Shown here: positions 63,601 through 64,000 of the stretch, in pieces
Numbering within the stretch: the first letter of the stretch is position 1
Layout: every line of letters begins with the position of its first letter
DNA from: Erythroxylum novogranatense
Taxonomy: Eukaryota > Streptophyta > Magnoliopsida > Malpighiales > Erythroxylaceae
Direction of reading: 5' to 3'
NCBI GenBank assembly: GCA_029891385.1
Contig: CM057231.1
Coordinates: forward strand, 18,448,300 to 18,512,299
Length of the DNA: 64,000 nucleotides
Notes under the pieces: generated by a model
What the model was told of the DNA's origin: nothing
The model's input: the letters and a program-made list of their open reading frames with translations, nothing else
Database searches by the model: none
Position numbers and translations under genes: made by a program

Positions 63601-64000
63601 TATAGCGCCCCCTCACCGTAGGGTGCCCATCGGGATGCCCGACACGTATCCCACGATAAAGGTGCACCACCAGAACAGTTCCACTAATATCCACATGGCA
63701 TCGCAATAATTAAATCACAATATATCAGAAATCAGTAGATTAAAAATCCAAAATAATAATCATCTCAGATACGGTCATCCAATGGCGAATAGACAATTCT
63801 ATCGGTTCCTAACAAAACCAAAAGGAAACGATACAAGCATCTATCTAAGTCATCCTCAAAGGTCCAACCCAATGACCGACACATGTGCCATCGCTCTCTG
63901 CATACGCGCATCGCACGAAAAAGACTATCTTGAGGTTAGAGTCGACTCTATCGATCTGAAAAATATGTTGCAATTTTGGTTGATTTTTGCGAACTCAGTG
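63601..64000 (-). repeat. Edge of another Tekay-like LTR, reversed
   Basis: TATAGCGCCCCCTCACC followed by GGGATGCCCGACACGTATCC resembles the reverse complement of the D and C LTR ends (TCACGGACTCGGATGCC, GGTACGTAC, then GGGGTGCTACA). So an LTR in minus orientation probably starts here and continues beyond the window. The expected TG is TA, one G-to-A change. No PBS lies to its left, so it is a 3' or solo LTR. Confidence 0.55.

Overview
This is plant nuclear DNA made almost entirely of LTR retrotransposons. I find no intact cellular gene, no tRNA or rRNA gene and no CRISPR array. The evidence for a flowering plant is: a primer-binding site matching the 3' end of plant tRNA-Asp next to an Athila-type gag-pol; several Tekay/Del-like elements (Ty3/gypsy chromoviruses) with a tRNA-iMet primer site; and AT-rich, frame-broken intergenic DNA. 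The species cannot be told from the window.

Layout. (1) 1-10692: an Athila-like Ty3/gypsy element on the minus strand, cut by the left window edge. It has a 3' LTR fragment, a 2.5-kb non-coding 3' region, frameshifted integrase, RNase H/RT, protease and gag remnants, a perfect PBS and a complete 1.45-kb 5' LTR. (2) 10693-12530 and 30151-31074: remnants of LTRs related to the next family, which form the landing site. (3) 12531-30150: the most unusual object, three giant LTRs (5.1-5.6 kb) in tandem separated by two internal regions of only about 665 bp. The whole array is flanked by one 5-bp target duplication, TTATC. It is a non-autonomous element that was extended, probably by unequal LTR-LTR recombination. 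(4) 31075-33876: a reversed LTR fragment and AT-rich DNA with a hierarchical tandem duplication. (5) 33877-62940: one old Tekay-like element (C) that has been invaded repeatedly. Its 5' LTR holds a solo LTR (E, 34984-46041), which holds a young non-autonomous element (D, 36927-45927). Its internal region holds a gag-remnant element (F, 50384-56602). Its 3' LTR holds a copia-like solo LTR (G, 58898-60188). All five insertions have perfect 5-bp target duplications (GTTGA, TGATC, GCTGA, GTTTC, TCCCC), so the order is clear. (6) 62946-64000: unassigned DNA and the edge of another LTR.

How it works together. No element here encodes a complete set of proteins. B, D and F keep LTRs, a recognisable PBS (degenerate in F) and a PPT, but little or no coding capacity, so they must have been mobilised by partners elsewhere. 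The LTRs carry most of the unexplained structure: a series of mini-hairpins, a CG-rich palindromic word shared between families, a splice-acceptor-like block, a conserved 24-bp block and an 11-bp stem-loop. A recurring pattern of small indels at CG/CGG/CTG sites between paired LTRs suggests that some frameshifts are consensus errors at methylated cytosines. LTR comparisons were made by eye.
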